The notes beneath the pieces were generated by a model. The model saw only the letters and a program-made list of their open reading frames with translations. It was not told where the DNA came from and ran no database searches. Source: Aldehydirespirator sp963662645 (GTDB taxonomy: Bacteria > Actinomycetota > Acidimicrobiia > Acidimicrobiales > Aldehydirespiratoraceae). Taken from it: DNA of 64,000 nucleotides. Positions 1 to 11,210 of the stretch are shown piece by piece. Both the position numbers and the translations under genes were made by a program. How positions within the stretch are numbered: position 1 is the first letter of the stretch; each line of letters opens with the position of its first letter. Where the stretch lies: the NCBI GenBank assembly GCA_963662645.2, contig OY759762.1, positions 496,001-560,000 of the forward strand, in the 5' to 3' direction.

Positions 1-1454
<1,454 letters not shown>

Positions 1455-1472
1455 GGGCTCGTAGGAAGACTC

Positions 1473-1500
1473 GCCCGGCCGGCGGGTCCTGTCGCCGGGC
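1473..1500. terminator. GC hairpin between convergent genes
   Basis: GCCCGGC (1473-1479) and GCCGGGC (1494-1500) form a 7-bp stem with a 14-nt loop in the short gap between hppA and the convergent alcohol dehydrogenase gene. No T-run follows, so the terminator role is inferred from position only. Confidence 0.3.
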
Positions 1501-1534
1501 TCCGTCCGGCCTCGCTGGTCGCTGTCGGTTTCTG

Positions 1535-2641
1535 TTATGGCGCTGGGGCTACTTCTACGACGGTTCGGACGCCTTCGGCGGCGCGGAGGCGGTCGAAGCC
1601 TTCGTTCACGCCGTCGAGGGGCACCCGGTGGGTGATCATGGACTCGAGGTCTAGATCGCCGCGCTGCCACAGTGCCACTAGGCGGGGTATGTCGCGGGGC
1701 GGCCAGCAGTCGCCCAGGAGGCTGCCCAGCAGGCGCTTCTGCTGGATCATGAATACGGTCGCCGAGCCGATGTCGACGGTGTGCTCGGGCGGGGGCGCGC
1801 CGACCACCACGGTCGTGCCTCCCGAGCCGGTCACGTCCAAGCCCAGTCTGACCAAGTCAGCCACGCCCGCTGTCTCGAAGGCGTAGTCGGCGCCCCGGCC
1901 GCCGGTGGCGTCGGCCACCGCGGCCCGCACCTCGGCGGCGTCGCCGCTCACGGCGTCGGTCGCCCCCAGGCTGAGGGCTGCCTGGCGGCGGGACTCCACC
2001 GGGTCAGCGACTACGATGCGGGCCGCTCCCGCGATGCGGGCGCCCTGTACCGCGGAGATCCCGACCCCGCCGAGGCCGGTCACCACCACGGTGGCGCCCC
2101 TCTCCACCTTGGCCGTGTTGAGCACCGCACCGACCCCGGTCTGCACCGCGCAGCCGATCAGGCAGGCCACTTCCAACGGAACATTGTCCTCGAGGCGAAC
2201 CACGCCCGAGGCCGGAACCACCGTGCGCTGGGCGAACGCGCCGACTCCCACGCCCCGGTGAACGAGCCGGCCTGCCCGCGAGAACGGCGATGTCCTGTCG
2301 GGCCGGGTGCCGGCCACGAAGCTCATGGCCTGCGGACAGCGGCTGACCTGCTGTCGGGCGCAGCCGTCGCAGTGCCCGCACGGCGCCAGCGGAGTGATCA
2401 TCACCTTGTCGCCCTCGCGGACGTGGCTCACCCCGGCACCGACCGCGGCCACCACCCCGGCGGCCTCGTGGCCGAGCACCGCCGGGAACAGATAGCCGCC
2501 CTCTATGACGGTGAGGTCGCTATGGCATATGCCGCTGTGGCTCACCGCCACGCACACCTCGCCGGGCCTGGGTTCGGCCAGGTCGAGATCGTCCACGATC
2601 TCCAGCGGGGAACCCGGATCGGTTAGCAGGGCGGCTCTCAC
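1535..2641 (-). CDS. Zinc-dependent medium-chain alcohol dehydrogenase
   Basis: This is a complete MDR-family dehydrogenase of about 368 residues. The N-terminal GroES-like domain contains the catalytic-zinc region (GICHSD and GHEAAG). The structural-zinc lobe shows four cysteines in the pattern C-x2-C-x2-C-x7-C (CGHCDGCARQQVSRC). The Rossmann motif GLGGVG follows for NAD(P) binding. The lobe and the overall length resemble the class III / NDMA-dependent alcohol dehydrogenase group. The open frame runs about 50 codons further upstream, but those residues have no family character. GTG at 2641 begins the typical start V-R-A-A-L-L and is preferred. The substrate is not evident. A second MDR dehydrogenase begins at 63924. 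Confidence 0.9.
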   Translation of the reverse strand: MRAALLTDPGSPLEIVDDLDLAEPRPGEVCVAVSHSGICHSDLTVIEGGYLFPAVLGHEAAGVVAAVGAGVSHVREGDKVMITPLAPCGHCDGCARQQVSRCPQAMSFVAGTRPDRTSPFSRAGRLVHRGVGVGAFAQRTVVPASGVVRLEDNVPLEVACLIGCAVQTGVGAVLNTAKVERGATVVVTGLGGVGISAVQGARIAGAARIVVADPVESRRQAALSLGATDAVSGDAAEVRAAVADATGGRGADYAFETAGVADLVRLGLDVTGSGGTTVVVGAPPPEHTVDIGSATVFMIQQKRLLGSLLGDCWPPRDIPRLVALWQRGDLDLESMITHRVPLDGVNEGFDRLRAAEGVRTVVEVAPAP

Positions 2642-2854
2642 AGGGGCCCTAACCCTACTTCGGCCTGCTGATGGGAACTTGCAGCAACGGGCACAGCCCG
2701 CTCGTCCGCCTACGGGCTCTCCGAACCGGTCGCTGTAGGACACGGCCCCGCTCTGGCGCAGCCCCCTCGTCGCCCGCCGCGCCCTCCGAACGGTCACCGC
2801 GGCGCCCGTCGCCTTCGGTGCAGTCGCTGCCGGTGGTCACTGTAGTGTGCGGTC

Positions 2855-3757
<903 letters not shown>

Positions 3758-3779
3758 CAGCCAGCATCGCCGTTGATTG

Positions 3780-3824
3780 AATTGGCAGCAGAACGCACGC
3801 CATCCGTGCACAACACTGCCAATT
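3780..3824. repeat. 45-nt intergenic hairpin repeat, copy 1
   Basis: The outer arms AATTGGCAG and CTGCCAATT (9 bp) enclose 6-nt internal loops and an inner stem GCACG/CGTGC with loop CCATC. Two further copies of exactly the same length lie at 5788-5832 and 5859-5903. This copy is between the convergent menB and RNA methyltransferase genes, which suggests a bidirectional terminator or a small repeated element. There is no T-tract. Confidence 0.85.
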
Positions 3825-3855
3825 CCCCGAAGCACAGCCGAGGCCTCGGCGTGTG

Positions 3856-5028
3856 CTAGCGGGCTGCGACGAAACCGGCGACCGTCTCTATGTGTGATGT
3901 GAGGGGGAACAGGTCGACCACGGTCCAGCGGTCCAGGGCGTAGCCGGAGTCGATGAGGCGGCGGGCGTCGGTGGCGAACGACGACGGGTCGCAGCTCACC
4001 AGCACCACCAGGTGGGGCTTGCACGACAACAGCGGGCGCACGGCCGCGTCGCCGAGCCCCGAACGGGCTGGATCGGCCACCACGACGCTGGCGGGCGAGG
4101 CCCGCCACTTCTCCACCGGGATCCGCAGCACCTTGGCCCCATCTCCCAGGTTGACCCTGGCATCGGCGGCGGCGTCGGCGGACCGCTCGATGGCGGTGAC
4201 CTTGCGGCCAGCGCCGACCGTGCCCGCGAACAGCCCTACACCGGCGTAGGCGTCCACCATTGGGCCGTCGGTGGCCAGCTCCTCCACCATCTCGGCCACC
4301 TCGTCTATGAGAGCCTCCGCTCCCGCGGGCCGGTTCTGGAAGAACGACCGGGCCGAGATCCTCCAGCGGCGCCCCGACAGCTCCTCATGGATCCAGGCCC
4401 GCCGGTCACCGTCGAGCTCGTCGGTGCCCACCACCATCACATCGTCGGGCACCGCCACCTCGTCCACGGTGGGGTTGACCACCACCATCCGCTCCCCGGT
4501 GCGGGCGCCCACCCGGATGAACACGCCGTCGGCGGGTCCGTAGCGGCCCTCGACCAGCAGCTCCTCGGCCCCGTCGTCCACCGCTCCGCAGTCCTCGGGT
4601 ATGACCACCTCGTGGCTGGAGCGGGCCATGAACCCGGCCCGCCCCTCCACCACCCTGGCCCGCACCGTGGTGCGGCCCCGGTCGACATCGAGCATGCGCA
4701 GGGCTGGGGTCGGCGCGTCCACGCCCTGGCGGGTTAGCTGGTCCACGACGATCGATGCCTTCATCTGCATCTGGGCCCGAGAGTCGACATGAAGCATGTC
4801 GCATCCGCCACAGCCCTCGAGATGGTGCTCACACGCGATCGGAACGCGATGCGGTGACTCGTCGAGCACTTCGATGACCCTCGCTCTGGCCCAGCGCCGA
4901 TCGACGGTGTGGATCTCGGCGGTGACCAGCTCGCCGGGGAGGGCACCCTCGACGAACACGACCCGCCCGTCGCAGCCCCTAGCCACGCCGACGCCGTCGC
5001 GCGCGGTGGCCGTCACCCGCAACTCCAC
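3856..5028 (-). CDS. TrmA/RumA-family RNA (uracil-C5-)-methyltransferase
   Basis: About 390 residues. An N-terminal TRAM-like beta domain is followed by the iron-sulfur cysteine motif C-x6-GCGGC (near residues 70-80), and a C-terminal SAM-dependent fold follows (DAYAGVGLFAG is motif I). The catalytic cysteine lies in VSCDPSSFATD, and the general-base region is near the end (PLTSHIETVAGF). The family methylates U in 23S rRNA or tRNA; the exact target cannot be assigned here. GTG at 5028 starts directly at the TRAM domain. An ATG at 5073 in the same frame is an alternative but adds an Arg-rich stretch without family character. The gene is divergent from rpe. Confidence 0.88.
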   Translation of the reverse strand: MELRVTATARDGVGVARGCDGRVVFVEGALPGELVTAEIHTVDRRWARARVIEVLDESPHRVPIACEHHLEGCGGCDMLHVDSRAQMQMKASIVVDQLTRQGVDAPTPALRMLDVDRGRTTVRARVVEGRAGFMARSSHEVVIPEDCGAVDDGAEELLVEGRYGPADGVFIRVGARTGERMVVVNPTVDEVAVPDDVMVVGTDELDGDRRAWIHEELSGRRWRISARSFFQNRPAGAEALIDEVAEMVEELATDGPMVDAYAGVGLFAGTVGAGRKVTAIERSADAAADARVNLGDGAKVLRIPVEKWRASPASVVVADPARSGLGDAAVRPLLSCKPHLVVLVSCDPSSFATDARRLIDSGYALDRWTVVDLFPLTSHIETVAGFVAAR

Positions 5029-5113
5029 GCCGCGACGGTATCGGCACTGTCGGCGATAGCGACTTGCCGGCATGGTGGACCACCCCGTCGCGTGGCTCGG
5101 TTAGGGTGCGGGC

Positions 5114-5770
5114 GTGGTGGTGGAAGTCGCTCCCTCGATGCTGGCGGCCGACGCGTCACGCCTGGGCGAGGAGTGCCAGGCCGTCGCTGAGGCGGGGGCT
5201 CACCGGATCCACTGGGACGTGATGGACGGGGTGTTCGTGCCCAACCTCACGTTCGGTCCCGATGTGGTGGCCGCGTGCCGGCCGCTGGTGGATCTGCCCT
5301 TCGAGGCTCACCTCATGGTGGTGAAGCCCGACGAGCTCGCGCCCCGCTACATCGAGGCCGGCTGCGACACGGTGCTGATCCACGCCGAGACCTGCCCGCA
5401 CCTGCATCGCTCCCTGGCCGCCATCGCCGAGGCCGGCGCCCGCTGCGGCGTGGTGCTGAACCCGCACACTCCGGCGTCGAGCATCTCCGAGGTGGTGGGA
5501 ATGATCGACGAGGTGCTGGTGATGACCGTGAACCCCGGCTTCGGTGGGCAGCGCTACATCGCCTCCGTCGAGTCGAAGATCGCGGCCGTGCGCCAGATGA
5601 TCGACGACTCGGGGCGCAGCATCGACCTCGAGGTAGACGGCGGCATCACCGCCGCGACCGCCCCCGCGGCGGTGTCGGCCGGCGCGAACGTGCTGGTGGC
5701 CGGCTCGGCCGTGTTCGGCCACCGCGAGGGCCCGGCCATCGCCATCAAAGAACTGTCGGCCAGCGTCTGA
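5114..5770 (+). CDS. rpe: Ribulose-phosphate 3-epimerase
   Basis: This is a complete TIM-barrel epimerase of 218 residues that interconverts ribulose-5-phosphate and xylulose-5-phosphate in the pentose phosphate pathway. The family landmarks are all present in order: APSMLAAD at the first strand, HWDVMDGVFVPNLTFG with the metal-binding His and Asp, AHLMV, MTVNPGFGGQ, EVDGGI with the second metal Asp, and VAGSAVFG for phosphate binding. The start is a GTG. The gene is divergent from the RNA methyltransferase and is followed by two copies of the 45-nt hairpin repeat before the convergent clpP. Confidence 0.96.
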   Translation: MVVEVAPSMLAADASRLGEECQAVAEAGAHRIHWDVMDGVFVPNLTFGPDVVAACRPLVDLPFEAHLMVVKPDELAPRYIEAGCDTVLIHAETCPHLHRSLAAIAEAGARCGVVLNPHTPASSISEVVGMIDEVLVMTVNPGFGGQRYIASVESKIAAVRQMIDDSGRSIDLEVDGGITAATAPAAVSAGANVLVAGSAVFGHREGPAIAIKELSASV

Positions 5771-5787
5771 GCGTCGGCTCTTAATCG

Positions 5788-5832
5788 AATTGGCAGCAGA
5801 ATGCACGCCACCCGTGCACAACGCTGCCAATT
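5788..5832. repeat. 45-nt intergenic hairpin repeat, copy 2
   Basis: The architecture is the same as the copy at 3780-3824, with perfect AATTGGCAG/CTGCCAATT outer arms. Changes fall in the loops (CCATC becomes CCACC). It lies just after the rpe stop codon and faces convergent clpP. Confidence 0.85.
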
Positions 5833-5858
5833 CCCCGGGTCAGCCCAAGCCACTGCCG

Positions 5859-5903
5859 AACTGGCAGCAGAACGCACGCCATCCGTGCATAACACTGCCA
5901 ATT
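5859..5903. repeat. 45-nt intergenic hairpin repeat, copy 3
   Basis: This third copy begins 27 nt after copy 2 and ends 37 nt before the clpP stop codon. One arm carries a single mismatch (AACTGGCAG). Two copies in tandem between the same convergent pair are unusual for a simple terminator. Confidence 0.85.
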
Positions 5904-5940
5904 CCCGGCCGCAGCTATGCCGCGACCGCGCCAGGCGGCC

Positions 5941-6570
5941 CTAGAGCATCTCGCCGCGTTTGACGATGACGTGGTCGATGATGCCGTAGTCCATGGCCTC
6001 CGACGCGGTGAACCACCGGTCGCGGTCGGAGTCGGCCTCGATCTGCTCGACGCTCTGGCCGGTGTGGTGGGCGATGCGCTCCTGCAGGAGCTTCTTGGTG
6101 TAGGCCATCTGCTCGGCCTGGATGGCGATGTCGGTGGCCTGGCCCCGAACGCCGCCGAGGGGCTGGTGCATCATGATGCGGGCGTGGGGCAGGGCGTAGC
6201 GCTTGCCCGGAGCGCCCGCGCACAGCAGGAACTGCCCCATCGAGGCACCCAGGCCGATACATATCGTGCCCACCGCGGGCTGGATGAACTGCATGGTGTC
6301 GTAGATGGCCATCCCCGAGGTGACCGAGCCTCCGGGGCTGTTGATGTACAGCCAGATCGGCTTGCTGGCGTCCTGGCCCTCCAGGTACAGCAGCTGGGCC
6401 ATGATGAAGTTGGCGATCTCGTCGTTGACATCGGAGCCGAGCACCACGATGCGGTCCTGCAGCAGCCGGTTGTACACCTCGCTGTGACGGTTGGCGACGG
6501 TGGTCGGAGTCTCGAAGCCGACCTCGTCGGGTTCGGGACGGAGCCGGGGCGACAATGGATGCGACGTCAT
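5941..6570 (-). CDS. clpP: ATP-dependent Clp protease proteolytic subunit
   Basis: This serine peptidase of 209 residues forms the double-ring chamber used with ClpX or ClpC ATPases. Counting from the ATG at 6570, the catalytic triad is visible as Ser110 in GASMGQF, His135 in MMHQPLGG and Asp184 in DRDRWF, with spacing equal to E. coli ClpP minus one. The frame runs 17 codons further up, but the ATG at 6570 gives the family length. The gene stands alone: no clpX or second clpP is next to it, unlike the clpP1-clpP2 pairs common in actinobacteria. It is divergent from the HNH nuclease gene across an AT-rich gap. Confidence 0.95.
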   Translation of the reverse strand: MTSHPLSPRLRPEPDEVGFETPTTVANRHSEVYNRLLQDRIVVLGSDVNDEIANFIMAQLLYLEGQDASKPIWLYINSPGGSVTSGMAIYDTMQFIQPAVGTICIGLGASMGQFLLCAGAPGKRYALPHARIMMHQPLGGVRGQATDIAIQAEQMAYTKKLLQERIAHHTGQSVEQIEADSDRDRWFTASEAMDYGIIDHVIVKRGEML

Positions 6571-6616
6571 AGCCACGAGGCTACCGGTGCCGCACGATGA
6601 TCCCGCCCGACCGGCG

Positions 6617-6665
6617 TTCACAATAGATTTTTCTTATTTGTAGTTATTTTTTAGGGTTGTTTGTC
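6617..6665. promoter_or_regulatory. AT-rich divergent promoter region
   Basis: About 50 bases are strikingly AT-rich, with runs such as ATTTTTCTTATTTG and TTATTTTTTAGG, in otherwise GC-rich DNA. They lie between clpP (minus) and the HNH gene (plus). The likely role is a promoter or a junction left by insertion. No clear -35/-10 pair stands out. Confidence 0.4.
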
Positions 6666-6690
6666 ACACCCTCTGTCTAATGTGGAAGGC

Positions 6691-7950
6691 ATGGGATCAG
6701 GGATCGAATCTGCTGAGGCTCCCGGCGCCGGGTGTGTCGCCTGTGCTCGGGATGCCGATGTGTCTGCTCTCGGTGACGACGAGTTGGTGGAACGTATGGC
6801 AGCGCTGGGCCGGGAGCGGTCGCGGGTGGAGGCGATGCTGGCGGAGACGGCGGCGGAGATGCGTCGCCGCTGCGGGGGCAGGGCGGTGTCGGCGGTGATG
6901 CGCGAGAGGCTGCATGTGTCGGCCCGTCAGGCCACCGCCGATGTGGAGCTGGCTGCGTCTTTGGGTGAGCTGCCGGCCACTGTGGACGCGTGGCGGGCCG
7001 GGGAGATCACTGCGGGACACGCCCGGGTGATCGCTCGGGTGGCCGCCGATCCCGGCCACGCCGACGAGCCCGCCTTGTTGGAGATGGCCCGCGGCCACCC
7101 CGTTGACATGTTCGCCCGCATGACCCGGTGCTACATGAAGCCGGGCGCGTCTGCTGAAGAGCGCAGGCGCCAGCGCGAGAGCCGGTGGGCGTCGCTGGTT
7201 CAGGACCCCGACGGCTCGTGGCGGCTGTCGGCGTACTTCGATGCCGACACCGGCAAGCGGGTCAGCGTGTCGTTCAACGCCATGGTGCGCGCCCACCGCA
7301 ACGGCGCCACCGTGTATGGATCGGGCCCCATAGAGGGGCTCACCTCAGCCCAGCGCCGCGCCGACGCGCTGGCCAACCTGATCACCGGCGAGGGGCCGCA
7401 CCACCGGCCCAAGACCACGCTGTTGTTGATCGCCGACTACGACACAGTGGCCCGCGAGCTTCGCGGCCTGCGCTATGACGACGGCCTTCCCGTCGCCGCT
7501 GACCGGATCGCCGAGCTGGCCGCACAAGCCAAGATCCTGCCCGCCGTCTTCAGCGCCGAGGGCGACCCGCTGTGGCTGGGGAGAGCCGACCGCAACGCCA
7601 GCTCGGGCCAGCGCATCGCACTCGCGGCCCGCGACGGCGGCTGCGTCAACTGCGCCGCACCCGCCGAAGGGGGCGAGCCCCACCACATCGAGTGGTTCAG
7701 CCGCGGCGGACCCACCGACATCGACAACCTCGCCCTGCTGTGCGAACGCTGCCACCACCTCGTCCACGACGACGGCTGGCAACTGCACTCCGACAACGGC
7801 CAACTCAAACTCAAACCGCCGCCGCAACCCACACGATCCCACTCCCGGTCCGACACCAATCGCCCAGCTCGGCACAACGGATACTCAGACGGCCGCCCCC
7901 AGCCCGCCGCCAGTGCTCGACCGCAACACAACCCCGTCCTGCGAACCTGA
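6691..7950 (+). CDS. DUF222 (13E12-type) HNH endonuclease
   Basis: This protein of about 419 residues has the two-part layout of the actinobacterial 13E12 family. The N-terminal helical DUF222 region (to about residue 290) contains a coiled coil rich in Glu and Arg. The C-terminal HNH nuclease domain shows CVNC, the HHIEWFSRGGPTDIDNL core and CERCHHLVH, which give two zinc CxxC pairs and the catalytic histidines. Such genes are multi-copy and mobile in many actinobacteria, and their function is usually unknown. The ATG at 6691 is preferred; a TTG at 6661 is in frame. The tail after the HNH domain is Pro/Arg-rich and probably disordered. tRNA-Leu follows. Confidence 0.87.
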   Translation: MGSGIESAEAPGAGCVACARDADVSALGDDELVERMAALGRERSRVEAMLAETAAEMRRRCGGRAVSAVMRERLHVSARQATADVELAASLGELPATVDAWRAGEITAGHARVIARVAADPGHADEPALLEMARGHPVDMFARMTRCYMKPGASAEERRRQRESRWASLVQDPDGSWRLSAYFDADTGKRVSVSFNAMVRAHRNGATVYGSGPIEGLTSAQRRADALANLITGEGPHHRPKTTLLLIADYDTVARELRGLRYDDGLPVAADRIAELAAQAKILPAVFSAEGDPLWLGRADRNASSGQRIALAARDGGCVNCAAPAEGGEPHHIEWFSRGGPTDIDNLALLCERCHHLVHDDGWQLHSDNGQLKLKPPPQPTRSHSRSDTNRPARHNGYSDGRPQPAASARPQHNPVLRT

Positions 7951-7984
7951 TCCCTGTCCGGTGTGGGCTACCCTGAGCGGGCTC

Positions 7985-8069
7985 GCGGACGTGGCGGAAT
8001 CAGGCAGACGCGCTGGGTTTAGGTCCCAGTACCCACAAGGGTGTGGGGGTTCGAATCCCCCCGTCCGCA
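7985..8069 (+). tRNA. tRNA-Leu(UAG)
   Basis: An 85-nt tRNA with a long variable arm. The acceptor arms GCGGACG and CGTCCGC pair perfectly, with discriminator A at 8069. The anticodon stem CTGGG/CCCAG encloses loop TTTAGGT, giving anticodon UAG (8020-8022). The T-arm has GGTTCGAATCC. CCA is not encoded. The region immediately downstream holds a decayed restriction gene, so this tRNA may have served as an insertion site, but no second copy of its 3' end was found in the window. Confidence 0.95.
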
Positions 8070-8298
8070 CTGGGGGGCTGATCCATACCAAGAGAGGGTC
8101 AGTTGATCCCAGGGGGGAGCGCGGTCATCTTGGGTTCCGCGCAGGCAATCGCTCGAATTGGCGACCCGCGCATGTCCCTGAGCAGTTCGCTGCGCCGTTC
8201 AGAGCCGAGAGCGGGCGGAAGCTGTAAGCGGAGCAGCGGGCGGATCGGCCGGGCCCGGCGATGGGAGAGCACAGCGGATCGCCGCGGCGCTTGACTTG

Positions 8299-11210
8299 AT
8301 GGCTGCTCGCCGCAGCGATCCTGGCGACGGGATCTGGTTGGAGGAGGCGGTCACCGCAACTGCGCCCGATATCCGGGAATGGGATCTGGAAGCCTGCTGG
8401 AGGGGGCGGACTGGCCCGACCGTGAGGCGGTGTTCCCTGGTTCGTCTGCCGCTGACGACGGGATCGACGCTGTGGGCGTCCGGCGATCCGACGACGGGCT
8501 GGTCGCGATCCAGTGCAAGGCCCGCAAGCTCGACGAGACCGGGACGGGCAATCCCATAGGCAAGGACGAACTGGACTCCTTTGGGTTCGCCACGGCCGGC
8601 GACGAGTGGGAGGAACGCTGGCTAATCACCAACGGCAACGCACCCCCGAGCGCTCCCGCCACGCGCACCGTGGCGTTATCCGGCAAGACCATCAAGGTCG
8701 TCAACATCACCGCCGACCTGGAGGCACAGGCTGCGGCCTCGGCCACCGACGGCGACTGCCCCCATTGCGCCGCGGACGCAGGCCCCGGTGCTGTGCGCTC
8801 GAAGTCTTGCATGCAGGACGAAGCGCTCTCGGAGAGTGTGGCGACACTGCGGGCGCACGCGGACAGCACTACCGGCGGCAGTCTCAAGGGGCGGGCCCGC
8901 GGCAAGATCGTGCTGCCGTGCGGTACAGGCAAGACCCGCATCTCGCTTCGGATCGTTGAGGAACTGTGCGACGCTGGTGACACGGCTGTGGTGCCGTGTC
9001 CGTCGATTGCGCTGGTCGCGCAGCTGCGCCGTGAGTACCTGATCCATGCCGGCCAGCCGATCCGGTCGCTGTCGGTGTGCTCGGACCAGACGGCCGGGCA
9101 TCTCGCCGAGGGCGGAGCCGAGGCACTGCCGGGTCTGGGCGGTAGCAAGGGCCGCGTCTCCAAGCCCGCAGAGGAGCACCATCTCGACGCGTTGAAGGAC
9201 GATCCAACGCTGGATTTGAGCCATGTCAGCGCGTCGGAGATCAAGGGCCAGGTCACGACCGACCCGACCCGGATCACAGATTGGATCGCGTCTGCCACGA
9301 CGACGCGCGGTTGGCGGCCGTTTACCGCGTCTACCAGACTGCCACGCCTCGGGTCTATGGCGGGCAGACCCGCCCCTCCCGCGGCGGGAACGGCTGGGTT
9401 GTGCGAGACATGGACGACGAAGCGACGTTCGGTGTCGAGTTGTACCGCCGCACATATACCGAGGCCGTCCGCAACGGCTGGCTGGCCGACTATCGGATCA
9501 TCGCTCTGGGCGTCAACGACCCGGCCCTGTTCGCTCTGGCGAACGAGCTCGCCCGTAGACAGCCGAAGACCAAGAAGGCGCTGTCCGCCGCCGAGTTCAC
9601 CAAGGGGTTGGTGCTGGCGCTGGTTCTCGGCGGAGCGACCCGTGCCGAAGCCCAAGAGCTCGGAGAGCGGCCTCCGGTCGTCGAGTCGTGCATCGCGTTC
9701 TTGAACTCCGTCGAGAAGTCGAAGTCGATGGCTAAGACGCTCCAAACCGAGCAGGTGACCGAATGGGTTGCCCGGTGGATGGCCGACAACGCAGCAGGCA
9801 GCCCGGTTTCCTTCACCGTGGAGCATCTGGACGCCTCCAGCAGCGTCTCTGAGCGCGACGAGGCGAAGGTGCATCTAGCGCAGGCCACGCCCGGTGCTCC
9901 GCACGCCGTCACCAACGTCGGCATCTTCGGGGAGGGCACCGACAGCCCGAACTTGTCGGCGGTCGCGTTCTTGGCGCCGCGCAAGAGCCCCATCGACGTG
10001 ATCCAAGCGGTCGGGCGTGCCATGCGGGCCACACGCGGCAAAGGCGCCGGCTACATCGTCTGCCCCGTGTTGATACCGCCCGACCAGGACGCCGAGAACT
10101 GGCTGCAGATCTCGGGTCCCGAGGACGGCTGGCAGGAACTCGGGCAGACCCTCAGGGCGCTGCGAGCCCACGACAGCCGCATCGAGGACAACCTGGCCGA
10201 ACAGATGATCTGGTGCCTGCCGCCGGCTCCGTCACCGGACACGAAGGTCGTCACCGTCGTGTCCGTCGCCAGCGGCGAGACGGGCCGGCTCTCACACAGA
10301 CTCCACGTCGGCAAGCCCGGCGACGCAGCGAATGCCGTTGAGGATGTAGCGACGGGACGCAAGCGCCTCTCGGATCCGGAGTTCCATCCGTTCACGCAAG
10401 CAGCGCTGGACACGGTCACAGCCGAAAGCGGCGACACGGACGACGACGACGGATCGCTGTTCTCTGACGGCGGGGTCGCAGCGGTGGTGACCGCCAAACC
10501 GATCACCGGCCCGGCCGACGAGCCCGGTGTCGAGATACGCACCGCGGGGGTGGCCCGCGACAAGCCAGCCGATGAGGCCACCCCGGGCCCAGTCGAAGCC
10601 GATCCCACCTCGGGCCGCCGCGGCTCGGCCGGCAGCCTGGAACTGCTCGGTCAGCGCAAGTTCCTACAACGCCCCGGAGAACTGCCCTTCCCCGACGAGA
10701 TCGGCGGAGAGATCGGCTCACAACACTTGGAGCTCGACAAGGGCCTCTCCGACGACGCCGAACTCGAAGACGCGGTGGACGCGGCGCTCGACTGCCGAAT
10801 CGTGGTAATGAACCCACCCTTCACGAACCGCACCAAGATGGGCGAGAAGTTCAAACCCGTCACTCAGGACAATCTCCGCAGCCGATCCGACCATCTCCAA
10901 GAGATGCTCTGCGACGTAGACCCCTCCGTGGATGGTGTGGTGGACAAGAACTCCATCCGCCCAGTGTTCGCGATCCTGGGCGAACGATGTCTCACCGCCG
11001 CCCCGGGTGCAGTCCTGGCCATGATCTCCCCGACGATCTTTGCCACCGCCGCCTCCGGGCTCGCGGAACGCCGCTGGCTTGCGTCGCGTCTGCATCTACA
11101 CACGGAACCGCACCCCCCACGAACGGGGAATCTCAAGAACGGGCAGAAATGCGCCTTGGTATTCCAACGGTTTCTGAGGTATGGATTGGCCCACTCGCTG
11201 AAGATGGCGG
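8299..11210 (+). pseudogene. Decayed type ISP-like restriction helicase/N6-adenine methylase
   Basis: Three reading frames together spell pieces of one large protein. The N-terminal start (from 8299) shifts frame in a G-run near 8400. It then shows an Mrr-like nuclease core (DDGIDAVGVRRSDDG, AIQCKARK) and Walker A LPCGTGKTR near 8925. Near 9280-9310 the frame changes again and the DEAH-box motif expected there is absent. The next frame carries the helicase C-half (GEGTDSPNL, QAVGRAMRATRG). It then passes near 10640 to a methylase part with NPPF (around 10810), without the SAM-binding motif I that should precede it. Similarity stops near 11180, against the pnkp stop. Known type ISP enzymes have the order nuclease, helicase, methylase, target-recognition domain. 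I infer multiple deletions and loss of function. Confidence 0.75.

Noticed and set aside
7985..8069. tRNA-Leu 3' end as a verified attachment site
   Set aside because: No second copy of the 3' end was found in the window and no integrase is present.
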